Shown: positions 35,880-43,641, counted from the stretch's first letter. The stretch is DNA of 53,172 nucleotides from Photobacterium aphoticum (GCF_001029435.1 NZ_LDOV01000052.1:1-53172); one strand, 5' to 3'. The notes: a model not told the origin generated them from the sequence alone. Program-made: numbers and translations.

Positions 35880-36809
35880 TTAAATGTCTTCGTTCAGTAC
35901 AAGGGCAAGCAACGCTTCACGGGCATATACACCGTTCCCCGCTTGCTGGAAGTAGTAGGCGTGTTTGGTCTGATCCACATCTACCGTGATTTCATCAATA
36001 CGTGGCAATGGGTGCAGCACTTTCAGGTTGTCACGGGCCTCTGCCAGCATGCTCGCGGTCAGGATGTATGCCGCTTTCATGTGCACGTATTCTGACTCAT
36101 CGAAACGCTCTTTCTGCACGCGGGTCATGTACAGGATATCCAGCTCAGGGATCACGGTTTCCATGTCGCTGTGCAGGCTGTAGCTGATGCCTGCTTCATC
36201 CAACTCTTCACAGATGTAGTCTGGCATCGCCAGAGCTTCCGGCGCGATGAAGTAGAAGTTGATGTTGTTGAACTTCGACAGGGCCTGAGTCAGCGAGTGT
36301 ACGGTACGGCCGTATTTTAAATCGCCCACAAACGCGACATTCAGGTTATCCAGACGTCCCTGAGTTTCGTAGATGGTGAACAGATCCAGCAGGGTCTGCG
36401 TCGGGTGCTGGTTGGCACCGTCACCGGCGTTCACCACCGGCACACCGTGAGAGAACTCAGAGGCCAAACGTGCCGCCCCTTCGCGCGGATGGCGCATGAC
36501 AAACGCATCGACGTAAGAGGAGATCACCTGAATCGAGTCCGACAGGGTTTCACCTTTGTTCGCCAGTGACGTATTCCCTGGGCTATCAAAACCAATCACG
36601 GTGCCACCCAGACGCTGTACTGCGGTTTCAAACGACAGACGGGTACGGGTTGATGGCTCAAAGAAGCAGCTCGCTACCACTTTGTTTTTCAACAGGGTCG
36701 GATTTGGATCCGCCTTTAGCTTGCCGGCCGTCTCCACGACCAGTTCAAGATCACTACGGCTTAGCTCCGGGATGGAAATAATGTGCTTTTGAAACAGCGG
36801 ATTCGCCAT
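35880..36809 (-). CDS. pyrB: Aspartate carbamoyltransferase catalytic chain PyrB
   Basis: First committed step of pyrimidine synthesis: carbamoyl phosphate plus aspartate to carbamoyl aspartate. It has 309 residues from MANPLFQKHIISIPELSR, with GGGAAGAG upstream; the frame reads 22 codons further into the leader, but those are not family-like. The carbamoyl-phosphate loop is FEPSTRTRLSFETA (residues 50-63). HPTQTLLDLFTI is the second phosphate/aspartate motif and HPLPRIDEI the third. It is controlled by the leader-attenuator immediately upstream. Confidence 0.98.
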   Translation of the reverse strand: MANPLFQKHIISIPELSRSDLELVVETAGKLKADPNPTLLKNKVVASCFFEPSTRTRLSFETAVQRLGGTVIGFDSPGNTSLANKGETLSDSIQVISSYVDAFVMRHPREGAARLASEFSHGVPVVNAGDGANQHPTQTLLDLFTIYETQGRLDNLNVAFVGDLKYGRTVHSLTQALSKFNNINFYFIAPEALAMPDYICEELDEAGISYSLHSDMETVIPELDILYMTRVQKERFDESEYVHMKAAYILTASMLAEARDNLKVLHPLPRIDEITVDVDQTKHAYYFQQAGNGVYAREALLALVLNEDI

Positions 36810-36872
36810 GGCTTCTCTTCCCTCTACAATCACGATGATGATGATACGGCCTGCGCTTCGTCCGGCGACAGG

Positions 36873-36905
36873 CAAAAAAAAGCCCCCTTAAAAAAGGAGG
36901 CTCTT
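36873..36905 (-). terminator. pyrBI attenuator (intrinsic terminator in leader)
   Basis: Minus strand AGCCTCC-TTTTTTAA-GGGGGCT followed by eight T. The leader peptide's TAA stop is in the loop, so a ribosome closely following polymerase would mask the hairpin. This is the arrangement of the E. coli UTP-sensitive pyrBI attenuator. Confidence 0.88.
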
Positions 36906-36992
36906 TTTACGAATAACAAGAAAAACAAAAAAAGGCACCGCCGCCGCGAAGCGACGAGATAGCAGCAATGTTGTGATTGCTAATGGGCGCAT
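36888..36992 (-). CDS. pyrL: pyrBI operon leader peptide (PyrL-type)
   Basis: A 34-codon frame starting ATGCGCCCATTAGC and ending at TAA inside the attenuator loop. Its central part is encoded by a T-rich tract (PFFVFLVIR), the U-rich pause region where low UTP slows RNA polymerase. Just upstream CGTCGC-TTC-GCGGCG can form the pause hairpin. The ribosome site is modest (AAGAG). The residues differ from E. coli PyrL, as leader peptides usually do; placement and architecture, not sequence, support the call. High UTP should uncouple ribosome and polymerase and terminate; low UTP lets pyrB be read. Confidence 0.82.
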   Translation of the reverse strand: MRPLAITTLLLSRRFAAAVPFFVFLVIRKKSLLF

Positions 36993-37023
36993 TTTCTCAT
37001 TCTCTTTAGACAAATTGCGAAGG

Positions 37024-37051
37024 ATTATACCCCCATTTTTTATGACCGCAA
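37024..37051 (-). promoter_or_regulatory. pyrL-pyrBI promoter
   Basis: Minus strand TTGCGG (-35), 16-base spacer and perfect TATAAT (-10), about 32 bases before the leader ATG. The short leader transcript fits an attenuated operon. Confidence 0.75.
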
Positions 37052-37127
37052 GCGTTTGCGCGGGCAAATTGTCTTCTTGTTAGGCTGTTACCCGTGGTGA
37101 ATGTGCGTCTGGCTGTGGCGTATGCGC

Positions 37128-38138
37128 TTATTGTCCCAGCGTGGCGACCATGACGGCTTTGATGGTGTGCATGCGGTTTTCCGCCTCATCAAACACAATC
37201 GAATGTGTGGATTCAATCACCTCGTCGGTGACTTCCACGCCGTTGGCCAGTGCCGGATAGGTTTGTGCCAACTCTTTACCAATGGTGGTGTCTTCACCGT
37301 GGAACGCCGGCAGGCAATGCATGAATTTCACGTGCGGGTTACCGGTCGCTTTGAGCACGTCCATATTGACCTGATACGGCAGCATCAGGTTGATACGCTC
37401 GTCCCACGCTTCTTTGGCTTCACCCATCGAGACCCAGACATCGGTGTAGAGGAAGTCACAGCCTTTGACGCCTTCTTCGACGTTGTCGGTCAGGGTGATT
37501 TTGGCGCCGGTTTCTTCGGCTATCGCTTGGCACTGCGCCACTAACTCGGCCTCCGGCCAGAAGGCTTGTGGGGCCACCAAACGAATATCCATCCCCATTT
37601 TTGCCGCACCCACCATCAGGGAGTTACCCATGTTATTGCGGGCATCACCGAGATAGGCAAAGGTCATTTCATGCAGTTGCTTGCCCCGGCCATGCTCTTG
37701 CATGGTGAGGAAGTCGGCCAAGATTTGGGTAGGGTGGAATTCATCTGTCAGGCCATTCCACACCGGTACTCCGGCGTAAGCGCCGAGCTCTTCCACTACG
37801 GCCTGGCCAAAGCCACGGTATTCAATACCGTCGTACATGCGTCCCAGCACGCGCGCGGTATCTTTCATCGATTCTTTATGGCCGATCTGTGAGCCGGACG
37901 GGCCCAGGTAGGAGACGCGTGCGCCCTGATCAAACGCAGCCACTTCAAACGCACAGCGGGTACGGGTGGAGGTTTTTTCAAAGATCAGCGCAATGTTCTT
38001 ACCGGTCAGGCGAGGTTGCTCATACCCGTTGTACTTGGCTTTTTTCAGTTCGGCTGACAAAGACAGCAGGTGATGAATTTCACGAGGCGTGAAGTCGAGC
38101 AGTTTGAGGAAGTTACGGTTACGCAGATTAAAAGCCAT
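37128..38138 (-). CDS. argF: Ornithine carbamoyltransferase
   Basis: Converts ornithine and carbamoyl phosphate to citrulline in arginine synthesis. It has 336 residues, close to E. coli ArgF/ArgI (334). The carbamoyl-phosphate loop is EKTSTRTRCAFEVAA (residues 54-68), HPTQILADFLTM is conserved, and the ornithine-binding MHCLPAFHGED lies near residue 270. AAGGAT stands before the ATG. It shares its substrate and fold with the neighbouring PyrB. An ArgR-type box is found upstream. No clear terminator separates it from the pyr leader promoter 77 bases downstream. Confidence 0.97.
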   Translation of the reverse strand: MAFNLRNRNFLKLLDFTPREIHHLLSLSAELKKAKYNGYEQPRLTGKNIALIFEKTSTRTRCAFEVAAFDQGARVSYLGPSGSQIGHKESMKDTARVLGRMYDGIEYRGFGQAVVEELGAYAGVPVWNGLTDEFHPTQILADFLTMQEHGRGKQLHEMTFAYLGDARNNMGNSLMVGAAKMGMDIRLVAPQAFWPEAELVAQCQAIAEETGAKITLTDNVEEGVKGCDFLYTDVWVSMGEAKEAWDERINLMLPYQVNMDVLKATGNPHVKFMHCLPAFHGEDTTIGKELAQTYPALANGVEVTDEVIESTHSIVFDEAENRMHTIKAVMVATLGQ

Positions 38139-38220
38139 GATGTCATCCTTTTTGATCGTGTCTCTCTGGTTCGCAAACGCCGGTTGTCTGATGCACGCCG
38201 AAGCCGTTTGATAATGCTTA

Positions 38221-38249
38221 ACTCTATTGTTAGCGTATTTTGCGGTAAA
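38221..38249 (-). promoter_or_regulatory. Candidate argF promoter
   Basis: Minus strand TTTACC (-35), 17-base spacer and TAGAGT (-10), about 80 bases before the argF ATG. Each hexamer matches consensus at four of six positions. Confidence 0.5.
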
Positions 38250-38267
38250 AGTGAATAACTATTCTTT
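38250..38267. promoter_or_regulatory. Putative ARG box (ArgR operator)
   Basis: AGTGAATAACTATTCTTT fits the 18-base ARG box wnTGAATwwwwATTCAnw with mismatches only at one central base and one right-arm base. It abuts the candidate argF -35. A second, expected neighbouring box (about 38271-38288) is poorly matched. Confidence 0.55.
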
Positions 38268-38427
38268 ATTTTTGCAATTGTATTTTTATCTTGTGGCGAT
38301 ATTGGCCGAAATCAACAGACGAAGAACGCCGGTATTTCGTGCGAATCCCTGTAAAATTGCCATGGCAATTCAAGGCAATCCGTGCGATATTTGCGATCGA
38401 ATTTATTCCACAGTTGGAGTTACCCCC

Positions 38428-38829
38428 ATGTCTAATGCAGAACTGATTGCAGAGCAGAAGGAAGAGACCCGCGAGATCATTGCGGCATTGCTTGAAGATG
38501 GCAGTGAGCCAGATGCGCTTTACACAATTGAGCATCACTTTTCAGCAGATACCTTTGAAGAGCTAGAAGCTGCGGCAGTTGAAGCCTTCAAGATGGGCTT
38601 TGAAGTATTGGAAGCTGAAGAGCTTGAACTGACACCAGAAGAGGGTGGCGGTAAAATCGTGTGTTTCGATGCCGTGATGGAATCTGCATTGAATGCTGAA
38701 GTGATTGACGAGCAAGCTGAAAAGCTGATCGCACTGGCTGAAAAACACAACATCGACTACGACGGCTGGGGTACATACTTCGAGTCTGGCGAAGACGACG
38801 ATGAAGATTATGAGGATGACGAGGAGTAA
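38428..38829 (+). CDS. rraB: Ribonuclease E inhibitor RraB
   Basis: Binds the C-terminal scaffold of RNase E and alters mRNA decay. It has 133 residues from the ATG at MSNAELIAEQKEETREII, with GGAG upstream; the open frame extends 67 codons further but the extra part is unlike the family. Features are DGSEPDALYTIEHHFS, FEVLEAEELELTPEEGGGK, YDGWGTYFE and a highly acidic Asp/Glu tail. It diverges from argF, as in E. coli, and ends at a strong terminator. Confidence 0.95.
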   Translation: MSNAELIAEQKEETREIIAALLEDGSEPDALYTIEHHFSADTFEELEAAAVEAFKMGFEVLEAEELELTPEEGGGKIVCFDAVMESALNAEVIDEQAEKLIALAEKHNIDYDGWGTYFESGEDDDEDYEDDEE

Positions 38830-38852
38830 TTCCCCGTTGATCTGACCCATTG

Positions 38853-38879
38853 AAAAGCTGCCCACGGGCAGCTTTTTTT
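38853..38879. terminator. Terminator between rraB and the MarR-GNAT gene
   Basis: AAAAGCTGCC-CACG-GGCAGCTTTT with three more T; A and T flanks allow both directions. Confidence 0.92.
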
Positions 38880-38932
38880 GTGCTTTTTATCTCTCACATG
38901 TCGCGTCTGGTGTGCTTTGGCTCTGGGGTTTG

Positions 38933-39868
38933 CTACAAGGCCTTGAGCAGACGAATTTCACACGCATCGTGACCGGTATTACCCAGTGCATGAGGGATCG
39001 GCGCAAAGCCCATGTCCTCATACAGGCGAACCGCCGCTTGCAAGCAGGCGGTGGTCTCCAAATAGCAGGCATCAAAGCCGTGCTGACGGGCAAACTTCAG
39101 CGCGGTGGCTGTCAGGCGGCGGGCAAACCCTTTCCCCCGTAGCGCAGGCAAAAAGTACATCTTTTGCAATTCACACACGCCCGGCTCGCCGGCCAGTGGC
39201 GCGATCCCGCCACCGCCCAGAATGCGGTTGTCTTTTTCTATCACCCAATACGCGCAGTTTTCATCGCGATACACCTCGCTGAGGCAATCCAGCGTCGGAT
39301 CGGCCACACCGTAGCCTTTATCTGGTGTCAGACCAAACTCTGCCGACACCCGTCGTACCACGGCTGCCATGGCCGCATTGTCTAAAGGGGTCAGTAATCG
39401 CAGGGTATAGCCGTGTTGTGCCTCGGTGGTTTGCATCGCTTTGATATAGCGCGACAAGCTGGTACCCAGTTGGGTGATCTCATCACTATCGAGTTGAGCT
39501 AAAAAGCCTTCGACCTGTTGGTTGAGTTGCTGATGCAGGGTGGTCAGTTTGTGTTGGCCGGCTGGTGTCAGCTGGTAGCCTTGCTGATGTGCGCTTGGCG
39601 GTGAGTGATCATGTGACGAAGGTTGAGCGGTACAGGCATGGCGGCTCACCAGTCCTTGATTAAGCAAAATGGCCAGCGTACGACTGGCGGCGGTTTTATC
39701 GATCCGCAAGCGTTGCATGATGTCATCAACAGAGAGCGTCAGATCATCGAGTTCAATCAGGGTATGGGCCTCAACCGGGGTGAGATCCATCTTGCCGCAC
39801 TGGTTGTCGAGCATGCCCAGTTGGCGCACTAATAAGCGTGAATGTTGGCGAAGGGTCGCGGCGTCCAT
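38933..39868 (-). CDS. MarR-family regulator fused to GNAT acetyltransferase
   Basis: A 311-residue fusion from the ATG preceded by GGAG. Residues about 10-150 form a MarR-type winged helix (SVDDIMQRLRIDKTAASRTL recognition region), with a His/Ser/Pro-rich insert at about 80-97 in the wing. Residues about 155-311 are a GNAT domain whose sequence follows E. coli YjgM: RRVSAEFGLTPDKGYGVADP, ILGGGGIAPLAG, CELQKMYFLPALRGKGFARR (acetyl-CoA loop) and LYEDMGF. yjgM holds the same place after rraB in E. coli but lacks the MarR part. The substrate and DNA target are unknown. Confidence 0.88.
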   Translation of the reverse strand: MDAATLRQHSRLLVRQLGMLDNQCGKMDLTPVEAHTLIELDDLTLSVDDIMQRLRIDKTAASRTLAILLNQGLVSRHACTAQPSSHDHSPPSAHQQGYQLTPAGQHKLTTLHQQLNQQVEGFLAQLDSDEITQLGTSLSRYIKAMQTTEAQHGYTLRLLTPLDNAAMAAVVRRVSAEFGLTPDKGYGVADPTLDCLSEVYRDENCAYWVIEKDNRILGGGGIAPLAGEPGVCELQKMYFLPALRGKGFARRLTATALKFARQHGFDACYLETTACLQAAVRLYEDMGFAPIPHALGNTGHDACEIRLLKAL

Positions 39869-40085
39869 GTGGTTCTCCGGGTACGCGTGCTTTCTGATAC
39901 GACGGACGAAAGCACTGTCGAACCACACTATGCAGGGGCAGTCTGTTTGCCGTCAATATTGCTCTGATTCAAGCGCGAAATCCTTGTGATGCCTCTCGCA
40001 GTCCGACAGGCAATAATCCGCTGTTGTAGAGGAAGGGATTATCCTATTGCGCAGGTTTTAATCAAGTGTATTTACAAGGATGTGA

Positions 40086-41222
40086 ATGATGGAAAATCAG
40101 ATCAGGTTTTATGGTCGGGGCGGGGAGTTCTTCGGGATATGGATCGTTAATATTTTGCTGAGTGTGGTGACCTTGGGGATCTACTCTGCGTGGGCCAAGG
40201 TGCGCACGAAAAAGTATTTTTATGGCAATACCGAGTTGGGCGCCGATCGTTTTGATTATCACGGTCAACCGCTGCAAATTCTCAAAGGCCGGATTGTGGC
40301 TATCATCTGTGTTTGGGTGTGGGTATTGAGCTCCAATACGCTCCCTCTGCTCTCCGGTGTGCTGTTGCTGCTGTTCATTGCGCTGATGCCGTGGTTGATT
40401 GTTAGCAATACTCGCTTTGATGCGCGCATGACCAGTTATCGCAATGTGCGTTTTAACTTTGTCGGGACGTTGGGTGGCGCTTACATGGTGTTCTTGGGCT
40501 GGCCGGCGGCGTTGTTTGTGTTGTTCGGTGGCAGCATGGCGCTGGCAGCTAATCTGCCGACGGCGTTGGCGGGCGTGTTGGGCCTTGTTATCGCGGTGGC
40601 GGCCTTCATTGGGTATGTCTGGATTGCCATGCGCAGCTCGGCGTACTTTGTGAATGGTTACCGCTACGGGAATCGTCCTTTTACGGCGACATTGACAACC
40701 CGTGCCTACGTGAAAACGTATTTGTTGGCGGGCGCCTTGGGGGCAGCACTCAGCTTGGTGATGGTATTGATTATGGGCTTCAGTGTTGGCTTGTCAGCAC
40801 TGACGCAGTTAGCCCATGGGCCTGAGGCGATAAACCCTGGTGCATTGATTTTTATGGGGGTCTTCTTTTATATCAGCATGTTTGTGGTGATGCTGGTGGT
40901 CAGCGGGTTTGTCCATGCCCGTATCCGTAACTATGTGTTCTCGCAGGTGTCTGTTGAGGGGGAGCCGGCCTATGGCTTGGGCTCGCGCATGACGGCCGGT
41001 GGGTTGGTGATGTTGCACCTGACGAACTTCCTGTTGGCCTTGGTGACGTTAGGTTTTGGACGTCCTTGGATCATGGTACGCAGTGCCCGTTATGTGGCTG
41101 ATTGTACGGTGGTTTACGGGGACCTGTCACAACTGACGGCGCAGGGTGAACACTTTGGTGACGATTCTGCAATCGGGGATGAAATGGCGAATGCTTTTGA
41201 TTTGGATGTGGGCATTGGTTGA
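40086..41222 (+). CDS. yjgN: DUF898 membrane protein YjgN
   Basis: A 378-residue inner-membrane protein of the YjgN family, function unknown. The N-terminal FYGRGGEFFGIWIVNILLSV and LGIYSAWAKVRTKKYFYGNT are the DUF898 signature, and a related block returns near the C-terminus (LHLTNFLLALVTLGFGRPWIMVR), suggesting an internal repeat. Roughly eight hydrophobic segments are present. ATGATG gives two possible starts one codon apart; AAGGA is five or eight bases away. The position after the yjgM-like gene matches E. coli. Its stop overlaps the reading frame of the M48 gene that follows, so the two are probably co-expressed. Confidence 0.9.
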   Translation: MMENQIRFYGRGGEFFGIWIVNILLSVVTLGIYSAWAKVRTKKYFYGNTELGADRFDYHGQPLQILKGRIVAIICVWVWVLSSNTLPLLSGVLLLLFIALMPWLIVSNTRFDARMTSYRNVRFNFVGTLGGAYMVFLGWPAALFVLFGGSMALAANLPTALAGVLGLVIAVAAFIGYVWIAMRSSAYFVNGYRYGNRPFTATLTTRAYVKTYLLAGALGAALSLVMVLIMGFSVGLSALTQLAHGPEAINPGALIFMGVFFYISMFVVMLVVSGFVHARIRNYVFSQVSVEGEPAYGLGSRMTAGGLVMLHLTNFLLALVTLGFGRPWIMVRSARYVADCTVVYGDLSQLTAQGEHFGDDSAIGDEMANAFDLDVGIG

Positions 41223-41248
41223 TAACGGACAGAAGGATCCTACCGACT

Positions 41249-42361
41249 ATGCGTAGTCAGACAGTGAGCATGCATGGGGTGTACCATCCACCGTGCAGCG
41301 CTCAGAAACAAGCGGCCACACTGACGGTGCTGCCAGATGATCGGTTGCAATTGACGTTTGCTCCTGAGGGTAACGCGTCTGAGGATAGGGCGTTTCTTGA
41401 AGCGCAACCCGTTGAAACCGAGCGTAGTATTGACGATCGCGTTGTACAAACGGTACCTGTATCTTCGGTAACCATCGATCCGCCTTTGGGGCGTTTGCCG
41501 ATGAAAGTGATCTGGCCGGATGGGGCGTTGTTTATTCCGAATGATGCCTCGGCCTGTGCTGCTGCGTTAGCTCCCGCCTTGCCGGCTCGATTCGGATCTT
41601 GCTTGCACCGTCTGGAGCGTCATTGGCCGATGATTGGCGTGAGCCTGATGGTCACCTTGCTGCTGTGTATTGGCTTCTTTACCCACGGGATCCCTTGGCT
41701 GTCTCGGGCGTTGGTGGTGGTGATCCCTTCGCCCGTTGCCCAGCATGTGGGCGAGCATGTTCTGGACACACTGGACGATCATTTTTTGCTGCCCTCACAG
41801 TTGAGCAAGGCACAGCAACAGGCGGTGAGAGCCCAGTTTGAGGCGCTACAGACTCGGCTTGGACCGTTTCCGGTACCGCCGCGTTTGTTGTTTCGCGCGT
41901 CAGAAAGCGGGCCGAATGCGTTTGCCTTGAGTGACGGGACCGTGATTGTGCTCGACAGCTTGGTCACACTGGCAGAGACACCGGCACAGTTGGAGAGCGT
42001 GTTGTTGCATGAGTTAGGCCATGTGCAGCATGAGCATGTGATGCAGGCGATGGTGCGTTCTGTCCTGTTGTCGGTATCCGTTATGGTGATCACTGGCGAG
42101 AGCAGTGGCGTGATTGATACGCTCAGCGGGGCGGGGGTGTTTGTGATGTCGCAAGGCTATTCCCGTGAGGCCGAGGAGGAAGCCGATGCGTACGCCGCGT
42201 CACACATGCGGGCGTTGTATGGCACCGTTGCACCGATGAAAGCGATGTTTGAAGCTTTGCATGAGAGCGTGGCAACCCAAGGGGATGAGGAGGAGGCCGT
42301 GCCACAATGGTTGATGACACATCCGCGCTTGGTTGAGCGTATCGAGGCGTTGGGAGAATAG
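41249..42361 (+). CDS. M48-family zinc metallopeptidase, membrane anchored
   Basis: A 370-residue Ste24/HtpX-type protease. The ATG has AAGGA 11 bases upstream; a TTG ten codons earlier, overlapping the yjgN stop, is the alternative. A weakly conserved cytoplasmic N-terminal region (about 1-130) precedes a membrane span near 135-155. The zinc motif HELGH is at 254-258, and the third ligand is probably in YSREAEEEADAYA (about 305-317). The sequence FALSDGTVIVLDSL before it is typical of M48 enzymes. Together with yjgN it may act in membrane protein quality control, which is inference. Confidence 0.88.
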   Translation: MRSQTVSMHGVYHPPCSAQKQAATLTVLPDDRLQLTFAPEGNASEDRAFLEAQPVETERSIDDRVVQTVPVSSVTIDPPLGRLPMKVIWPDGALFIPNDASACAAALAPALPARFGSCLHRLERHWPMIGVSLMVTLLLCIGFFTHGIPWLSRALVVVIPSPVAQHVGEHVLDTLDDHFLLPSQLSKAQQQAVRAQFEALQTRLGPFPVPPRLLFRASESGPNAFALSDGTVIVLDSLVTLAETPAQLESVLLHELGHVQHEHVMQAMVRSVLLSVSVMVITGESSGVIDTLSGAGVFVMSQGYSREAEEEADAYAASHMRALYGTVAPMKAMFEALHESVATQGDEEEAVPQWLMTHPRLVERIEALGE

Positions 42362-42449
42362 AGACGGGTTAGTCACTGCGAGGGATCTCTCATCTTTTTA
42401 TAACTGATATCCCTGTTTTTTATATGGGAATGGTGCCATTCCCCAATTC

Positions 42450-42479
42450 AGGCAAGCGGTTAGTCGCTTGCCTTTTTTT
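42450..42479 (+). terminator. Terminator after the M48 gene
   Basis: AGGCAAGCG-GTTAGT-CGCTTGCCT followed by T7. A separate perfect hairpin GGGAATGG-TG-CCATTCCC lies just upstream (42426-42443). Confidence 0.9.
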
Positions 42480-42536
42480 CCGCCTAAAAAGGGTATCTAG
42501 TATTGGCCTTTCATAAAAACATAAAGGCTAGGTAAT

Positions 42537-42995
42537 ATGGATATTCACGAAGGACCGGTCACGGTCAGTGATCTTCCCTGTCGGATCAAAATGGACATTC
42601 CCCCACAAGATAACAGTTTGTCGAATTTCTTTTTTGTCGTTGGGGGCGTGATTTTAGCGGTGGGCGTCGGGTTCATCTTTTTTGGCCCTGAGACGATTTA
42701 TTACGATCGTTATGAAGGGATGACGTTTGTACAAGTCTTGCAGGCGTATCCGGGGCCGATTGCGACCCTTGGCGGGCTGATGATGGGCTTAGCCAGTAAG
42801 GCCGCAGAGTCAGGGGCTGCAGAGACGAATCGTCACATTGATGCGTTTATCATGCAGAATATCCATATTGAGGATAGTGATATTCCGACGGGCTTTACGT
42901 TGAGCATGGCGCAGACCGGGGAGCCGGGTGTGGTGCTGTTAAGCCTTGAGCCTAAACCGGCAGAGGAAGAGGCCGCCCCAACATCGGGGATGTAA
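42537..42995 (+). CDS. Orphan small membrane protein
   Basis: I do not recognise a family. The 152 residues have a short polar N-terminus, a clear membrane span at about 31-50 (FFFVVGGVILAVGVGFIFFG), a second weaker hydrophobic segment at about 74-88, a polar domain, and a Glu/Pro/Ala-rich tail. AAGGCTAGGT precedes the ATG and terminators stand on both sides, so it is a real single-gene unit. It sits between the M48 gene and the DUF2061 gene, in the space where E. coli has yjgN next to valS. Confidence 0.75.
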   Translation: MDIHEGPVTVSDLPCRIKMDIPPQDNSLSNFFFVVGGVILAVGVGFIFFGPETIYYDRYEGMTFVQVLQAYPGPIATLGGLMMGLASKAAESGAAETNRHIDAFIMQNIHIEDSDIPTGFTLSMAQTGEPGVVLLSLEPKPAEEEAAPTSGM

Positions 42996-43030
42996 TTCCC
43001 CGGTAGAGCGTGTTGTGCTTATCGACTGTC

Positions 43031-43060
43031 AAAGGAGCCGTTGTGGCTCCTTTGTTGTTT
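43031..43060 (+). terminator. Terminator after the orphan membrane gene
   Basis: AAAGGAGCC-GTTGT-GGCTCCTTT followed by GTTGTTT; a good stem with a modest T tail. Confidence 0.75.
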
Positions 43061-43086
43061 CTGTGGGTGGGCAGGCTGAGAGCGGC

Positions 43087-43494
43087 TTACGCGTGCTGAT
43101 GGACACAGAAGCTTGGCATGGCTGATACGTGTTTTTCACTGCGACGTAGCCAGACTTTCTCGTGGAAGTAGTACGCCACACTGTTCAGGCTTGGCTCTAA
43201 CAGGGCCATGATCCCGCCGACAAAGGCATCACCGGTCAGTAAGTACACCACAGTAAAAGCGACGCTGAAATGGACGGTGGCAAAGCTGGCCGTTTTCCAT
43301 TGGGTCAGGTGCTGGCGGGCTTTCAGGGCGGGCACGCGCTGCCAGACTTTCTCATGAAAATAGAACGCGACGGTGTTAACCGATGGCTCAATCATCGCAA
43401 TCAAGCTACCAATGAGCAGGTCGCCAGTCAGTGCGTAAGCGACACTCAATGCAATCGTAAAATGGAGCGCTGCAAAGGTCAGTGTCTTTTTCAT
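43087..43494 (-). CDS. Tandem DUF2061 membrane protein
   Basis: A 135-residue protein made of two similar halves of about 45 residues. The first contains FAALHFTIALSVAYALTGDL and the second FATVHFSVAFTVVYLLTGDA; each ends in a motif of the type EPSxNxVAxYFHEKVWxR. Each half has two hydrophobic segments, so four spans are expected. The start is MKKTLTFAALHF; the open frame continues upstream through the Fur box without family match. DUF2061 has no established function. A near-consensus Fur box 57 bases upstream suggests iron repression. Confidence 0.85.
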   Translation of the reverse strand: MKKTLTFAALHFTIALSVAYALTGDLLIGSLIAMIEPSVNTVAFYFHEKVWQRVPALKARQHLTQWKTASFATVHFSVAFTVVYLLTGDAFVGGIMALLEPSLNSVAYYFHEKVWLRRSEKHVSAMPSFCVHQHA

Positions 43495-43550
43495 GGTGAA
43501 ATCCCTATCGTGATGGGTGAATGATGATGTCGTTTCGATAGGTGTATTAT

Positions 43551-43565
43551 TGAGAATTATTATCA
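43551..43565 (-). promoter_or_regulatory. Putative Fur box upstream of the DUF2061 gene
   Basis: Minus strand TGATAATAATTCTCA differs from the 7-1-7 Fur consensus TGATAATnATTATCA at one base. It overlaps possible promoter hexamers (TTGTTG with TACACC at 17 bases), as expected for Fur repression. Confidence 0.6.
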
Positions 43566-43641
43566 ACAAAGATAATGGGTAGTGAAGATTAGTTTGATAG
43601 GTAAAAGCTATTGAATAGGGTGTTCTTTGAGCCATAAATGC

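Noticed and set aside
36995..37000. ATG at 37000 as the pyr leader start
   Set aside because: That frame meets TAG after six codons; only the ATG at 36992 crosses the T-tract and stops in the attenuator loop.
38227..38427. 67-codon N-terminal extension of rraB
   Set aside because: It would overlap the argF promoter and ARG box; RraB proteins begin at MSNAELIAEQ, which has its own GGAG.
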